DNA of 64,000 nucleotides, taken from assembly GCF_963678635.1 (NCBI RefSeq), contig NC_087067.1:11453716-11517715 (forward strand), written 5' to 3'. The notes under the pieces were generated by a model. That model did no database searches and was not told the origin of the DNA. It saw only the letters and a program-made list of their open reading frames with translations. The translations under genes and the position numbers were made by a program. Source of the DNA: Symsagittifera roscoffensis (Eukaryota; Xenacoelomorpha; Acoela; Convolutidae). Shown here piece by piece: positions 47,699 through 58,063 of the stretch (the stretch's first letter is position 1; every line of letters begins with the position of its first letter).

Positions 47699-48822
47699 GT
47701 GTATGATAATCCTGAGTATGGATTATAAAATGTAATGTAGCCAATTGTGTTTTTGGTATATCTGTCGTATTTGTATATTACTTCAGTAGTTATAAACGGT
47801 GGTGGTAGTGATTGAGCTGTTATGTTAGGTGGATTTAATGGGTAGGGATGTTGGGTAATATTATTTAACTTAACTGTGATTTCAAACTTTAATTGTAAAC
47901 TGTTTTGTTGGAGTATTTGAATATTGTGATCACGGATATCGTTGTGAATATCTTGGCGATATTGTAATCTATTAAGTGCCCAGTTATGAAGGCGGTTACT
48001 TTCTTGATGTTGTCCAAATAGTGGTGGAGGTGCTGTGAATGTATTCCAATCTAGTCTTAAAGGAATATTTATTGATGATTGTTCTCGATATCTGGCGTCG
48101 AGATTATTTGGAAAGTTTAAGTTAAAGGGTGGTGGTGAAAACTGGCTTATTGATGGTGTTGATGGTAGTGATAATGTTTCTGGTAGTGATGAGGATGTTG
48201 TTGTATCCGTAGAAATATCTATGGGGTCATTGACTAAATTTGGTTCGCCTTGTGTAAATGAATGTGTAGTCCAATATGGTAGTCGTGATGCCTGGTTTGG
48301 GGGGTTAAAGGGATTTTCACGTATTTGCTCAGATGTTGGTGTTGAACCTAAGTAATCTGATGGTAGGCTTGAGGTGCTACGTTGTGAAAGAAGCGTAGGG
48401 GTTTCTGGTAATATACCAATGGGGTTTTCTGGAGTGTTTTGTGATGGGGATTGAGGTATATCAAAATGAACTCGGGGAGTTTGAAAATTTCTGTTTCGTC
48501 GAGGATGTATAATTTGTCTATTTATTTCGACTGTATTTTGGTTTTGACTAGAATTTTTTATTCTACTTAGTTCTTGTGGTAGTGTTGGATATAGGTTATA
48601 TGTTGGTTCGCTTAAAGGTGCTTGTCGTTGAACTGGTTCTAGTGGTTCTGATAAACGAGTATGTCGTTCTTCAAAAGTGTATGGATTGTCTTGAAAAGAA
48701 ATTCGTGTAGATGTTTGAGGATTTTGAGTAGTTGAAGGTGGTGTTTGGTTATCTTGGGATGATGTCGGTGAAGACTGATTCTGTGACTGTTGGGTAGCAA
48801 TTTTTGATTGTTTTTTGAATTC
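47686..48822 (-). CDS. 378-codon ORF without ATG, between pol and env
   Basis: Open from just after a TAA (48825-48823) to a TAA at 47688-47686, with no ATG codon anywhere in frame. The protein is rich in Gln, Pro, Ser, Thr and Asn for about 250 residues, then has a more ordered stretch (LHNWALNRLQYRQDIHND, QLKFEITVKLNNI). Neither adjacent frame is open far enough upstream for ribosomal frameshifting, since stops lie within a few nt. It must be reached by splicing (possible acceptor TAAAGTAAG at about 48823), a non-AUG start, or not at all. The long open frame and element-like codon use argue that it is real. No family recognised. Confidence 0.62.
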   Translation of the reverse strand, partial: EFKKQSKIATQQSQNQSSPTSSQDNQTPPSTTQNPQTSTRISFQDNPYTFEERHTRLSEPLEPVQRQAPLSEPTYNLYPTLPQELSRIKNSSQNQNTVEINRQIIHPRRNRNFQTPRVHFDIPQSPSQNTPENPIGILPETPTLLSQRSTSSLPSDYLGSTPTSEQIRENPFNPPNQASRLPYWTTHSFTQGEPNLVNDPIDISTDTTTSSSLPETLSLPSTPSISQFSPPPFNLNFPNNLDARYREQSSINIPLRLDWNTFTAPPPLFGQHQESNRLHNWALNRLQYRQDIHNDIRDHNIQILQQNSLQLKFEITVKLNNITQHPYPLNPPNITAQSLPPPFITTEVIYKYDRYTKNTIGYITFYNPYSGLSYTCIF

Positions 48823-48827
48823 TTACT

Positions 48828-49016
48828 TTAGTGAGAAATTTTGTGTTTATTATAATATTCTTCCAAAAAAAGAATTAGAAGGACTGTTGCTAGGGCAAAT
48901 GTGAGGATTGCTTTCTTTATACATTTACAGATGGTCAAAATGAGGGATGATAAAAATGTTATGAAAATTACAAACAATAAAAAAATATCGGTTCTACTGA
49001 AAATTGTTCGTATCAT
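48828..49016 (-). CDS. 62-aa hydrophobic ORF (viroporin-like)
   Basis: Short ORF just upstream of the ATG-less ORF. It has two hydrophobic segments (IFLLFVIFITFLSSLILTI and ILTFALATVLLILFL) around a short KCIKK basic loop, so it would be a small integral membrane protein. It could be a real accessory protein or the leader exon for the downstream ORF. Small size limits confidence. Confidence 0.45.
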   Translation of the reverse strand: MIRTIFSRTDIFLLFVIFITFLSSLILTICKCIKKAILTFALATVLLILFLEEYYNKHKISH

Positions 49017-49840
49017 TTAGACAAGTTGTATAAATCGTACCTGTGGATATAATCAAGGGTTTTGGAAAGTTGGAGGAATAGTTCGAGAATAGTGTAGAAA
49101 ATTTAAAAAATGTTACAAAAAATGATTAGGATTATTAGAAAAGATTCAAGTATATCAAAAAGAAATATTATAAAGGTTTCAAGTATTGTAAAAAAATGTT
49201 TAAGATTTATGAGTATTTGAGTAACTGATTGAGAGAAGAGCATTTAAGAAATGATCTCTTGGTCGAATATTTTTTGCTGTTTGAGGCGATTTTCTAGTGT
49301 GGTCGGATTATTTATTAGTTTTTTGACAAGTGGGTTGAGTTTTGTAAAAATTTGTTGGGGGCAATTTTCATGGTGACTGGGAGGTCGTCTTTTTCTTTAT
49401 TTTTGTTTGTCAAATGATCCGGGGTATGGTGAGATTTTTATACTTTAGGCTAATTAAAATGTTCATTTTGTTACTTTAGGCTAAGTTAACAAATTTGCTT
49501 TGGGGGTATTCGTGGTCTGAGTTGGGGAAATATTGTTGATCTTTGGGTTATTAGATAAGGGAGGGGTACGGTATTATGGTGATATTTATTTTAGTTGTCA
49601 AGTTGGAGTGGTTTGCTTATTTTTGACCTGGAGGTCGTAAAGTTATAGTTATAGATGTGCCTGGAGTTCTATATGATTCGTCTAATTGGTCTTAGTTTGA
49701 GTTAGAGAAAGTGACGGATTGGATGAATCCTATTGGTCTATTTTGAACTAGAATTATTACGTACTTGTCAGCATGTTATTTTGAAAAATGTAAATGAAAA
49801 ATGTTTCGGAGGTTTCAAGATTGTGAAGCAAATGTTAAAA
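49017..49840 (-). other. Non-coding spacer after gag-pol
   Basis: About 0.8 kb between the gag-pol stop and the next ORF, with no sense ORF seen. It is a plausible place for splice acceptors serving the 3' genes. Confidence 0.4.
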
Positions 49841-52800
49841 TTACTTTTGAAATTCTACTTTCTTTAAAATTTTAGATTGGGGGATGAATATTTTATAGTT
49901 TTTACGTGGTTGATTTCGGAGTCTTGTTGTTTTTCTATTTTCTGATTTGTCGATTTGTTCTTGGGGTATTATTTGTTCGGTCATTTTTCTATTTTTTCTT
50001 TGTTTTGGGGATTCTTTATGGTTTTGTGTATTGTTTTTGGTGGCGATTGGTTTTGTGTTTTGATTTTCGGTGGGGTTATCATTTTGTTCTGTGTTTTTCA
50101 GATGTGGTTCATTTTGAATGATTTTTAATCCTGTGAAAGAATATAATTGAGTTAATTCGCGGAGTGCGTATTCTTTTGGGTAATAAGGTAATAGGTTGTT
50201 TCGATGTTGAACGATTTCTTTTTTGTTTGAGTCGGTAATTTTATATGTGACATCAGTGGGTTTTGCAATTATTTGGTATGGTCCTTTTCGAAGGGGTTGT
50301 AATTTTTTAGAAATTCCTTTTTGAGTATTAAAATTAGGTATTAAAACAAATGTTCCAATTTTTAAATCGGAGGCTGGTGTAAAACGTGAATTGATTTGTT
50401 CATTAATGTTTTGTCTTTGTAATAACTTTTTTGTTATTTTTTGATAAATTTCATTGTGTTTTTTATCTCTATTTAGAATCCATTCGGTGTGTGTACCGGA
50501 GGCTAGTTTAAGAATTTGTGGGTGATGAAAATGATCTTCATCGTGTGTATGTAAAGGTAGGTTATAACAAATTGAGTCTTTATTTGGTTGACAATAACCT
50601 TGTGCGTTTTTATGAGAATTTGCTGTAAACATTATTGGTTTGCGTGGCTTTTGGTTAAAAACCATTTCGTATGGTGACATTCCTAGAGTTGTCGTAATTT
50701 GTGAATTATATGCTAAGGGAAATAATTTTACATCTGCTGACCATTCGGTATATTTTGTATCATTTCCGTTGATGATACATCTAAGATATTCTTGTAATGA
50801 ACGGTTCATACCTTCGACTAAGCCGTTTGTCCAAGGTGCATGAGATGTACGTGGTTTGTGTTTAATGTTATATAAATGACATAGTGTGATAATTTCATTA
50901 TTTATGAATTCTGTACCGTTATCTGTAACTAAAATTTCTGGTAGTCCGAATTTTGCTATCCAGTGTTCATAGAGTGTTGTGTAAGCGTAATAAGCGTTAC
51001 AATGTGGTACTGGGTTAAGTGCTACATAATGTGTAAATGCGTCAACAATTACCATAATGTAGGAGTTTCCTTCTGATGAGGGTGAAATTGGTCCTTTAGT
51101 ATCAAATGAGATACGATGATTAAAGTACAAACTTTGTCCTTTAAAATCTTGTTTTTGTGCTATTTGTTTTTGATTTGGGTAAGGTTTATTTAGTTGACAT
51201 ACTATACAGTCATTGCATAGTACTTTTATCCAAATTGGTGCATTTGGGAAATAAAAGTTTTGTATAAAATTTGAATATGTTTTTTCTGATCCAGAGTGTC
51301 CTTTAATATTTTGTGTATGTGAAATATTAAAAGCTATAAGAATCATACTTATAGGGAGACAGGGAACTGTGGATTCATTTAATTTGTATTCTAGAAGGTC
51401 TGTGTTTTCGTTAATTGTTGTGTTGTTAAATTTGCGAAAGTATCGGAGGAGTGTTTTGTTTCCTAGAATGGTTGAATCTGCTTTGATAGGTTTAGTTTTA
51501 TATTTGTGCCATGATTTCAGTTGTCTAATTATCGGGTCAAGATTTTGATATTGTTTCAGTGTTGAAATTGTAATCGTTTCTGTTGGAGGGAGAAAAATGT
51601 TTTCGATTTCTAATTTAGATAAGGGTATTGTATCAAGTGGGTCATGGAGGTCAAAAACTTGATTTATTGTGTATTTTGAATCATTTGTTTGTGGTCCTGA
51701 TAAATTTATTTTATCAGTTAAATCTTCTTTTTCAATTAGTGGAAAATGGTCTTTTTTAGGCGGGTGTTGTTTTGTTCGTTTTTGTTGGGTGTTATTTTTT
51801 ATCCATTGAGAATATGGGATTGGTTTGAAAGTTGATGTTCCAAGTAGATCAACTTCATAATGATTATTTTGACAATCTAAATAAAGTGGGAAATGTTGTA
51901 AATTATTTATTTGTGATTGTTCAATATCAGTTTTTACTGCATATTTGCATTCCAATCGGGGTGATGTTTCGTTTTCTGCAAGGTAAAATTTTATGTTTTT
52001 GGGTATTTCAACTGTTGTTTTTCGTGTAAGTAATTCAGGTGGTGTATTTCGACTTAAGGTGTCTGGTAATGCAAGATTTTTTCCTGCAGTCCAAACTATA
52101 TGTAAGTTTGGAAATTTCATTAGAATTAGTTGAAATCTGTAAACTCGGTGGTTTGGGTTAGATTTTTGTGTAAAGAGAAAGATGATTGGTTTATGGTCTG
52201 TGAATAGAACTGTTGGATGTTTTGATCCAAGTATCAGAAATTCATATTCTGTCAGTGTATATATTATGGCTGTACATTCTCTCATTAGAGTTGAGAGTCG
52301 TAGCTCTGCTTGAGTGAATAATCGAGAATTTGCTGATATGAGGTTCATTTTATTTGTACCATTATGTGATTGTAATAGTGCTGCACCGATGCCAAAGTTC
52401 GAAGCATCGCACATTGCATAAAATGGTTGATTTGAATCTGGAATTGTGTTTGAAATTTGTTCAGTTAAAAGTTTCTTTATTTCTTCAAATCGTGTTTGAT
52501 GTTCTGTGTTCCATTCAAAATTATTTTGTTGTCTAAGGATGTTATAAAATGGTCGTAGATATAATTGCATTTTATAAACATATTTACTTAAAAAGTTTAA
52601 CATTCCAAGAAATTCTTGGATTTTCTTTTTATTTGTTGGTGGTTGAAGTTTTTGAATAGCGTCAATGCGTGATTTCAATGGAGTAATTGTTTTTCTTTCT
52701 ATATTATGTCCTAAGAATTTAACTCTTGTCAAAAAGAAGTGTGATTTATCGGGGGCGGCCTTCAGATTTTCGTTCTGAAGTATTTGGTGATATTTTTCTA

Positions 52801-55800
52801 AAACATTGAACATTTCGTCTTTTGTTTGTGATTGCATAAAAACATCGTCTAAATAGGTGATTGCGTTTTTCTTGAGTATTAGTGGTCTAAAAATTTTGCT
52901 CATAAAAGCTGAAAATGCTGCTGGTCCTATGGATATTCCATAGAATAAGCGGTTGAATTCATATTGTTGGTTTCCGATAACAAATTGTGTTAAACGTCGT
53001 GATTGTTCATCTAGTGGCATTAGATTATATGCACTATTCATATCGGCGGTTGTAAAGTATTTGCCGTTTATTTTTGTTAAAATAACTTGTATTGGTTCAA
53101 TGGGCCAATTACATTTTGATTCATCTATAAGTGAATTGAGGTATCTAGCATCGAGAACGATTTTTAATGATTCTCCTTTAGCTAGAATGATAACAGGGTT
53201 GATAAATGTGTTGCCTTTTGGTTGTTCTTCTTTGTTTACTGGTGATATAATGTTGTATTGTTCTAAAATATCGAGTAATCTGTTCACTTTATCATGTAAG
53301 TGAATTGGTACTTTACTTGCTCTCTGTTTTTTGAAAACTGCGTCTGGTTTTAACGGGAGATGTAGTGATGAACTGATTTTTCCAACGTCGAATTTTGATG
53401 TTGCATAAACTGATGAATATTCAATTAGCTGTTTGGCTAACTTTTCGAATTCGTCTTGTGTTATTTGTGAATGTTGGAAATTAAACATTGTTAAAAATTT
53501 CTGTTGGTCCTCTGTGTAGTTACTTATGTTGAATGTAGGTTTGAAATATGGAGTTTTTGTGAAATAATCCGTATTTCTGTTTTCGTTACTTATTATATTA
53601 TTTATAGATAATTCTTCATTAAGAATTGTAGATTGGCAAATATCTAGTAATTGGAGTATACTATTTACGCGATAGGCTTTTTCGTGTATTGGTGATATTG
53701 TAGCGTTGGTTTCACAATATCCTAAAAGTCCTAAAGGTAATGTTACTTGGTAAGGTGTGTTGTTATAGACATGTAAGGAAATGATATCTGAATTCGAATT
53801 TTTCAAATATTTTATGGATGAGATTGTGATTTTGAAAAATTTGTGAATAGGTTTGAATTCAAAATCTGACATATAAAATTTTTGTTTGTTTTGTTCTTTA
53901 TCATATTGGTGAACTTGTTTGATTGAAAAATTATAGATATTTCCTGATAGTGGTTTTAGGTGTTTTCTTTGTTGGTTAAATATCGGGTAGAATTTTGAAA
54001 AGAATGGTGGTTGTTTATTTAATCTTTGAAAAAATGTTAAGGATGTTTCTTTTGTTTTTGTATATTTATCTTTGATTAATATTTTACTATTTAGTATGTT
54101 AATTGTTGGTATGTACTTCGAAATAAATGGTATTCCAATGATATTATATTTAATGTCAGTGATATGGAATATTTGTTTAAATGGCTTATTTAAAATTTTG
54201 CTTTGTTCCATTGTTCTGGTGGGGAGGAGAAATAATTGGATTTTTCCGTAGTTTATCAATGTTGATCCTTGTGCTGTTGCTAACTTACTGGAGGTTTCAA
54301 GAGGTGTTAGCTTTGGGTGTAAAGTTTTTATTTCATTCCATGTGGGGATGTTTATTATGTTTGATTCTGCTCCTGAATCAATTAAAAAATCTATTTCAAG
54401 GTCTGGTGGTTGAAATTCTTTATTTCTTGGGCTTTCTAAGAGAAATGGTATTGTCCAAATTTTTTCTTTGGGTTGTTCTTTTTGTATATTTTGATAAATG
54501 TGGTTTGTATTCAAGCATTTTGTTTTGGTATTTTTATTGGTTTGATCTGTAGTGTTAATCTCGTTTGTTTCTTGCGTCGTTGGTGTGGAATTTATGGGTG
54601 TAGTGTAATAATTTTGAAGAAATTCTGATTGATTTTCATATATGTGTGATGAAAAAGGTTGTTCATATATGACAGATTCATAGTCATTTTCGACTTTTAT
54701 CATATTGATAGAAAGAGTGTTTTCAGTATCACTTTCTGAATCTGATGATGTACAGTTTATTTGATTGAGTTGTAACGTATCAGTTACTGTGTCATCAATA
54801 CCTGGAGGGTCTGATGTTGTTTCTGGATTTGACTGTACTTGATTGATTTGTCTTTGATGTTTAGGTGTACTACTTCTGTGGCGATTATTAGAATTATTAT
54901 AGTTATTATTATTCCGGTGTGGTGATTGGGAATAATTTCTATAACGATTATTATAACTTGAGTGTCGATTTTGTGAATTATTTCGTGATCTGTTTTGGTA
55001 ATTATTGTTTGGTCTGTTATAGTTCGATCTATTATATGAGTTATTCCTTGATCGATTGTTCGGGTAATTCTGATTTCGGTTGTTTGAATAACTTCTATTT
55101 CGATTATAGGAGTAGTTTCTATTCCTATTGTATGATGAATTTCGTGATTGGTTGTTTGGATAGTAGTTATTTCTTGATTGGGAATTAGATCTAGAAACAA
55201 ATCGTTGTGTATTTGAATTTGATCTGGAGTAGTTATTTCGACTATTTGGTCTGTTGTAGTGATTTTGTGATGAATTATTCGTGTTTCTTCGTTCTGGTGA
55301 TCTTCCTCTATAACTTGAGTTATATGGTGATTGATTTCTTGTATAATTTGTATTGTTCGGGAGTGGTTTTCCTGAACTGTTGTTGCTGTGGACTGTTTTG
55401 TTCGGTAGATTTTGATCTTTTTTCATGTATTGATAGAATGATTTATTTGGTTCTTTATATTTTTGAGGTTTATTTTGATTGTCTTGCTGTTTTTGTCTAC
55501 ATTCGGAAATACTATGTCCGTATCGTCGGCAATAATTACACCATTTTTTGAAAGATGGTTTGCCTTTAAAGTTTGGGTTCTTTTCGTAGATATTGAGTAT
55601 TTCAGTGATTTTTTCAACGAGGTCTGTCTCTGATTCCTGTATATTATTAATATTAGTGGGAGTCGTTTCAATTTTGTTAACGTATTGTAATTTCAGATTT
55701 TCCGTTTCTTCTAGTTTCATCGTGATTTCTGCTTGTTCTAATTTGTCTACTAGTTTTCGAAAATCTAAATCGGGTTCTCGAATTGAAGAAGGATGGGATG

Positions 55801-58063
55801 CTCTCTTTTTTATTGCTATTTTCCTTAATTGTGGTGTTAAGGTCATCATTAAGATTTCTGTCATCTTTGTGTTTTTATAGTCATGTGTATTTAATGAATA
55901 TGCTTTTCGAACTAGTGTTTCGATTCGTACTGCTATTTGCTTGATGGTTTCGTTTGGTAATCTGCGAATTTCATTACATAAAACTCTTTGTTGTTGTTTG
56001 TTTCTTTCGGAGTCAAACATTTTTGAAAATTCTTGTGTAAACCTTTTCCAGTTTGATTTTATTTCTAGAGGTAGTACTGAAAACCATTTTTGGGCTGCGC
56101 CATCTAAGGTTGTTTGTATTAACGCTGTGCGTCGATGTATCCAATTTTGATGTAGTGGCGTATTAATTGGTTCAGGTCCAATATTTAAAATCAGGTTTGC
56201 TGTTACTGCATTTAAATAATCTTCTACAGAGTATTCAGGGTCTGTTCCTGTGAAAACCATTAAAGGTTTGTTTGATGTTATTGATGATCCACCCATAAGG
56301 TATGGATTCATTGTCATTTGTAATGATTCTGCTGCATTTGGCATTTGAGAAAAATTTGAAAGTTGGTTTCTTGTTATTTCATGTTGTTGGAGATAATATG
56401 GGAGTGGTATTTCATTTTGCATTTGTGATGGTTGATACGAGTGGGCAGTCATTGGATTTTGTTGTTGAATTGGTTGAAAAGATTGTGTATTAATTAGATT
56501 TTGTTGTTGAATTGGTTGTTGATGTTGTGCATCTATTGGTTGTGGAGAAAAATTTCTATGATTTGTACGTGTTCTCTGTATTCCTTGTCTACGATATTCT
56601 TGAGTATTTTGTGCAAATATATCTGGTTGTAAGAAATCATCATCTGAGGATAAATAATCCATTTGATAAGATGTCTGTTTTTTATTTTTATTTTGTTGAA
56701 AAAATGGGTAATTTTCACTGTGATCCCGTGGAGGATTTGTTTGGAAATTTATTGAATTAGGTTGGGTCATTGGGTTATCCCAATTTCGAGATCTTGTATA
56801 TTGGTTAAAATTTCTTTGTGGTTGATTATATGTTTTTGATGGATGTGTATAATTATAATTATGGTCTGCAAAGTTGTTTCTAGTGAATGTTTTGCGTGTT
56901 TTTGATGGTATTGTCATGGGTCTGTATGTTTGGTAATCCATATGTGAATATTTAGGGGCAACCGAAGGTTTAACGGTTGATTGTAAGGTTACCTGTGTTT
57001 GTGAAGGATTTGTATTTCTTGGTGTTGTTAAATTTGGGCGTATTGGTGAAATACTTTGTTGTGTAGTTGTTGTGTGTACAATTTCTTCATTTATGAAGTG
57101 TGATGGTGTCTGGATATCTTGTTGAGTAAGATTCCTAGTTCCATTGAGGTTTTCATTGTGTATAACTGTAGAGTTTAAACTATTATTTTGTGTATCGGGT
57201 AAAAATGTATTATAGTTTAATGGTGTTGCATCAATTGTTAATGGTATTACTCTTACATAATCTCTTATGTAAGATATTGTACCTATTGCTTGACTTGAGA
57301 TTGATTGTGGAAAGCTTATAAATGCGGGATGAGACCATTCGGGGTCCCAAACATAATCTGATTGTTCTGTGATAGCGGTATCATCGTTCGAATTTTGGGG
57401 TCTAAAATTTTTTCTTGCTTGTGCAATTAAATCAATATTGTGTGTGAAATAATCTATTATGAACCATGCCAAAATTTTTTGTAGATCGTGTTTTGTATGT
57501 TGTGAAACGTCGTCTTTCGTGAAATTTTCTTTAATGATGTTTAAATAACTTGAGAGTAGTGTGATTTCATGTCGTACTCTTAAATGTTTAGATGTTTCTG
57601 TCGGTGAGACATTTGTTATTGGGATTTCGTTTTCTAATATCGAAATATAACTATATATTATTGCGAAAACTTCATTGGTGAATATGGAGTTTGCTCTTTG
57701 TGAGTTATGATATTGGATGCTTTTTATATATTCTGAAAAAACTTTTGAAAATTCTAAATCAAGATCGTCTGTTTGAATTGTATATTTTCTATTATTATGG
57801 TTTGGGGAAGTGAATTCTATGGAGTAGATTCCATACTGTTGTGTTATGTTGCATATATCTTTTAGATAGTGATCTATGATTTGTCTTTTGATTTTTACAT
57901 CGGGGAACTCTGTTTTACATGGACTGATTCCGGGTTCAAATAAATTTACGAGTAAATTTTGACAAAATATGTGTTGTCCTCTATCAGTATCTGCGTCTAC
58001 TATAAAAGGAAAGATTTCATCATCATCTGGACTTTCTTCACCTGGGGTGTGCGTTGAGCTCAT
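49841..58063 (-). CDS. Gag-Pol polyprotein of the LTR element (2740 aa, one frame)
   Basis: One uninterrupted frame, with no stop or frameshift between gag and pol. Residues 1-600 are long and low-complexity (Gln/Asn/Thr/Pro). A retrotransposon-gag fold lies around 600-790, a zinc knuckle CNYCRRYGHSISEC at about 842-855, and then an Arg/Asn/Ser/Tyr-repeat region. The protease has DFLIDSGAES at about 1225. Reverse transcriptase is about 1590-1800 with catalytic YLDD near 1734; RNase H near 1882 (YAMCDASNFGIGAALL). Integrase has an HHCC finger (about 2250-2290), a DD35E core (SFDTKGPI, VTDNGTEF, NGLVEG; about 2319-2418) and a GPY-type module (LRKGPYQII, about 2591). All catalytic residues are present. 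Without a recoding site, Gag would have to be made by proteolysis. Confidence 0.95.
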   Translation of the reverse strand: MSSTHTPGEESPDDDEIFPFIVDADTDRGQHIFCQNLLVNLFEPGISPCKTEFPDVKIKRQIIDHYLKDICNITQQYGIYSIEFTSPNHNNRKYTIQTDDLDLEFSKVFSEYIKSIQYHNSQRANSIFTNEVFAIIYSYISILENEIPITNVSPTETSKHLRVRHEITLLSSYLNIIKENFTKDDVSQHTKHDLQKILAWFIIDYFTHNIDLIAQARKNFRPQNSNDDTAITEQSDYVWDPEWSHPAFISFPQSISSQAIGTISYIRDYVRVIPLTIDATPLNYNTFLPDTQNNSLNSTVIHNENLNGTRNLTQQDIQTPSHFINEEIVHTTTTQQSISPIRPNLTTPRNTNPSQTQVTLQSTVKPSVAPKYSHMDYQTYRPMTIPSKTRKTFTRNNFADHNYNYTHPSKTYNQPQRNFNQYTRSRNWDNPMTQPNSINFQTNPPRDHSENYPFFQQNKNKKQTSYQMDYLSSDDDFLQPDIFAQNTQEYRRQGIQRTRTNHRNFSPQPIDAQHQQPIQQQNLINTQSFQPIQQQNPMTAHSYQPSQMQNEIPLPYYLQQHEITRNQLSNFSQMPNAAESLQMTMNPYLMGGSSITSNKPLMVFTGTDPEYSVEDYLNAVTANLILNIGPEPINTPLHQNWIHRRTALIQTTLDGAAQKWFSVLPLEIKSNWKRFTQEFSKMFDSERNKQQQRVLCNEIRRLPNETIKQIAVRIETLVRKAYSLNTHDYKNTKMTEILMMTLTPQLRKIAIKKRASHPSSIREPDLDFRKLVDKLEQAEITMKLEETENLKLQYVNKIETTPTNINNIQESETDLVEKITEILNIYEKNPNFKGKPSFKKWCNYCRRYGHSISECRQKQQDNQNKPQKYKEPNKSFYQYMKKDQNLPNKTVHSNNSSGKPLPNNTNYTRNQSPYNSSYRGRSPERRNTNNSSQNHYNRPNSRNNYSRSNSNTQRFVSRSNSQSRNNYYPNNQSRNSSYNRNRNYSYNRNRSYSNNRNQNYPNNRSRNNSYNRSNYNRPNNNYQNRSRNNSQNRHSSYNNRYRNYSQSPHRNNNNYNNSNNRHRSSTPKHQRQINQVQSNPETTSDPPGIDDTVTDTLQLNQINCTSSDSESDTENTLSINMIKVENDYESVIYEQPFSSHIYENQSEFLQNYYTTPINSTPTTQETNEINTTDQTNKNTKTKCLNTNHIYQNIQKEQPKEKIWTIPFLLESPRNKEFQPPDLEIDFLIDSGAESNIINIPTWNEIKTLHPKLTPLETSSKLATAQGSTLINYGKIQLFLLPTRTMEQSKILNKPFKQIFHITDIKYNIIGIPFISKYIPTINILNSKILIKDKYTKTKETSLTFFQRLNKQPPFFSKFYPIFNQQRKHLKPLSGNIYNFSIKQVHQYDKEQNKQKFYMSDFEFKPIHKFFKITISSIKYLKNSNSDIISLHVYNNTPYQVTLPLGLLGYCETNATISPIHEKAYRVNSILQLLDICQSTILNEELSINNIISNENRNTDYFTKTPYFKPTFNISNYTEDQQKFLTMFNFQHSQITQDEFEKLAKQLIEYSSVYATSKFDVGKISSSLHLPLKPDAVFKKQRASKVPIHLHDKVNRLLDILEQYNIISPVNKEEQPKGNTFINPVIILAKGESLKIVLDARYLNSLIDESKCNWPIEPIQVILTKINGKYFTTADMNSAYNLMPLDEQSRRLTQFVIGNQQYEFNRLFYGISIGPAAFSAFMSKIFRPLILKKNAITYLDDVFMQSQTKDEMFNVLEKYHQILQNENLKAAPDKSHFFLTRVKFLGHNIERKTITPLKSRIDAIQKLQPPTNKKKIQEFLGMLNFLSKYVYKMQLYLRPFYNILRQQNNFEWNTEHQTRFEEIKKLLTEQISNTIPDSNQPFYAMCDASNFGIGAALLQSHNGTNKMNLISANSRLFTQAELRLSTLMRECTAIIYTLTEYEFLILGSKHPTVLFTDHKPIIFLFTQKSNPNHRVYRFQLILMKFPNLHIVWTAGKNLALPDTLSRNTPPELLTRKTTVEIPKNIKFYLAENETSPRLECKYAVKTDIEQSQINNLQHFPLYLDCQNNHYEVDLLGTSTFKPIPYSQWIKNNTQQKRTKQHPPKKDHFPLIEKEDLTDKINLSGPQTNDSKYTINQVFDLHDPLDTIPLSKLEIENIFLPPTETITISTLKQYQNLDPIIRQLKSWHKYKTKPIKADSTILGNKTLLRYFRKFNNTTINENTDLLEYKLNESTVPCLPISMILIAFNISHTQNIKGHSGSEKTYSNFIQNFYFPNAPIWIKVLCNDCIVCQLNKPYPNQKQIAQKQDFKGQSLYFNHRISFDTKGPISPSSEGNSYIMVIVDAFTHYVALNPVPHCNAYYAYTTLYEHWIAKFGLPEILVTDNGTEFINNEIITLCHLYNIKHKPRTSHAPWTNGLVEGMNRSLQEYLRCIINGNDTKYTEWSADVKLFPLAYNSQITTTLGMSPYEMVFNQKPRKPIMFTANSHKNAQGYCQPNKDSICYNLPLHTHDEDHFHHPQILKLASGTHTEWILNRDKKHNEIYQKITKKLLQRQNINEQINSRFTPASDLKIGTFVLIPNFNTQKGISKKLQPLRKGPYQIIAKPTDVTYKITDSNKKEIVQHRNNLLPYYPKEYALRELTQLYSFTGLKIIQNEPHLKNTEQNDNPTENQNTKPIATKNNTQNHKESPKQRKNRKMTEQIIPQEQIDKSENRKTTRLRNQPRKNYKIFIPQSKILKKVEFQK

